Of a stretch of 64,000 bases of DNA, positions 63,615 through 64,000 are shown piece by piece (the stretch's first letter is position 1; the number at the start of each line of letters is the position of its first letter). The position numbers and the translations under genes are program-made. Origin of the DNA: an uncultured Tenacibaculum sp. (GTDB lineage: Bacteria; Bacteroidota; Bacteroidia; Flavobacteriales; Flavobacteriaceae); the NCBI RefSeq assembly GCF_947498805.1, contig NZ_CANMLT010000005.1, positions 62,001-126,000 on the forward strand. Direction: 5' to 3'. The notes beneath the pieces are model-generated. The model worked only from the letters and a program-made list of their open reading frames with translations, did not search any database and was not told the DNA's origin.

Positions 63615-64000
63615 TTGAAAAATTTCATACAAAAACTTTTAAATAAAGACTTATATCCTGAATTAACAAAAGCTGGAGGACTTTCTATTGGATTAAATAA
63701 TGCTTTTGAAGCAATTAATTCTGAAATCAGGGTTGAAAATGAACGACCAAAAGAACGCCCGTTTTCCTATGCTCGAATTGAGAAAAACAATAAGTTCTCA
63801 CAAGTCTATATTGCCTCAGAGGAAAAACTCTATTTGTCAGATTTTTGGAAAGATGGGGTCTGTTTAGCTAATGGAAAAACTGACAACATTACCAACCTAG
63901 TAAAATCTTTACATGTATGGCTTAACAATGATATTTCTACTAAAGAATTGTCTCTTAAATTCAATTTCATTCACCCGAATAAGAAATCTGAATCATTTGA
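63615..64000 (+). CDS. protein of unknown function (partial, C-terminus off right edge)
   Basis: An open frame starting at TTG 63615 (LKNFIQKLLNKDLYPELTKAGG) and still open at the window end, 128 codons visible. No signal peptide or known motif is seen. FSYARIEKNNKFSQVYIASE and a GxxCLANGKTDNITNLVKSL segment are present. It resembles small soluble proteins in toxin-immunity regions only in general character. No function is assigned. Confidence 0.5.
   Translation, partial: MKNFIQKLLNKDLYPELTKAGGLSIGLNNAFEAINSEIRVENERPKERPFSYARIEKNNKFSQVYIASEEKLYLSDFWKDGVCLANGKTDNITNLVKSLHVWLNNDISTKELSLKFNFIHPNKKSESF

Overview
The window comes from an AT-rich member of the Bacteroidota, most likely a marine Flavobacteriaceae (Tenacibaculum/Polaribacter-like; genus not provable from this sequence). 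The evidence is the gene order tRNAs-tuf-tRNA(Trp)-secE-nusG-rplKAJL-rpoBC, repeated TAnnTTTG -7 promoter boxes, many SpII lipoproteins, a fused E1alpha-E1beta 2-oxoacid dehydrogenase, a DUF2851 protein, and several TTG start codons.

Layout. 1-14.7 kb (minus strand): information processing. It holds rpoC (cut by the left edge), rpoB, rplL, rplJ, rplA, rplK, nusG, secE, tRNA-Trp, tuf, four further tRNAs, hpf, a XerC-type recombinase and rpsU. 14.7-22.2 kb (minus): a Thermococcales-like GH13 alpha-amylase lipoprotein, an acyl-CoA dehydrogenase whose 3' end is repeated in tandem, an HhH protein, an alanine/Na+ symporter, an SDR reductase, an RCK potassium channel and a PspC protein. uvrA (plus) follows. 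25.2-33.3 kb: a divergent module with an ECF sigma factor and a membrane TPR protein on one side, and two tandem pairs of (small exported protein + exported TPR-CHAT protease-like protein) on the other. The two pairs share the same promoter/leader sequence.

33.6-37 kb (minus): a LytS/LytTR-type two-component system and a lipoprotein gene preceded by two LytTR-like sites 21 bp apart. 37.2-44.0 kb: a secretion cassette for cysteine-rich peptides. It has a C39-like/VKOR/DsbA-like fusion, six double-glycine-leader precursors with 4 or 6 cysteines, a C39-peptidase ABC exporter and a HlyD-type adaptor. Two precursor groups are each preceded by a conserved element that can fold as an H-type pseudoknot with compensatory changes. 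I think this is the most interesting system in the window. Two precursors have a cystine-knot-like cysteine order, and no lanthipeptide-type modifying enzyme is seen, so oxidative folding followed by export is the simplest model.

44-60 kb: mostly housekeeping and metabolic genes (LOG, M1-like protein without HExxH, 2-oxoacid dehydrogenase, SH3 lipoprotein, DUF2851, peroxiredoxin-like membrane protein, nitroreductase, Na+/solute symporter, cupin, GNAT, LytTR membrane regulator, CrtI/RetSat-like oxidoreductase). 60-64 kb: a run of small orphan genes, including a stand-alone Clp N-domain protein and two genes behind an identical 27-bp promoter-like repeat, ending in a gene cut by the right edge.
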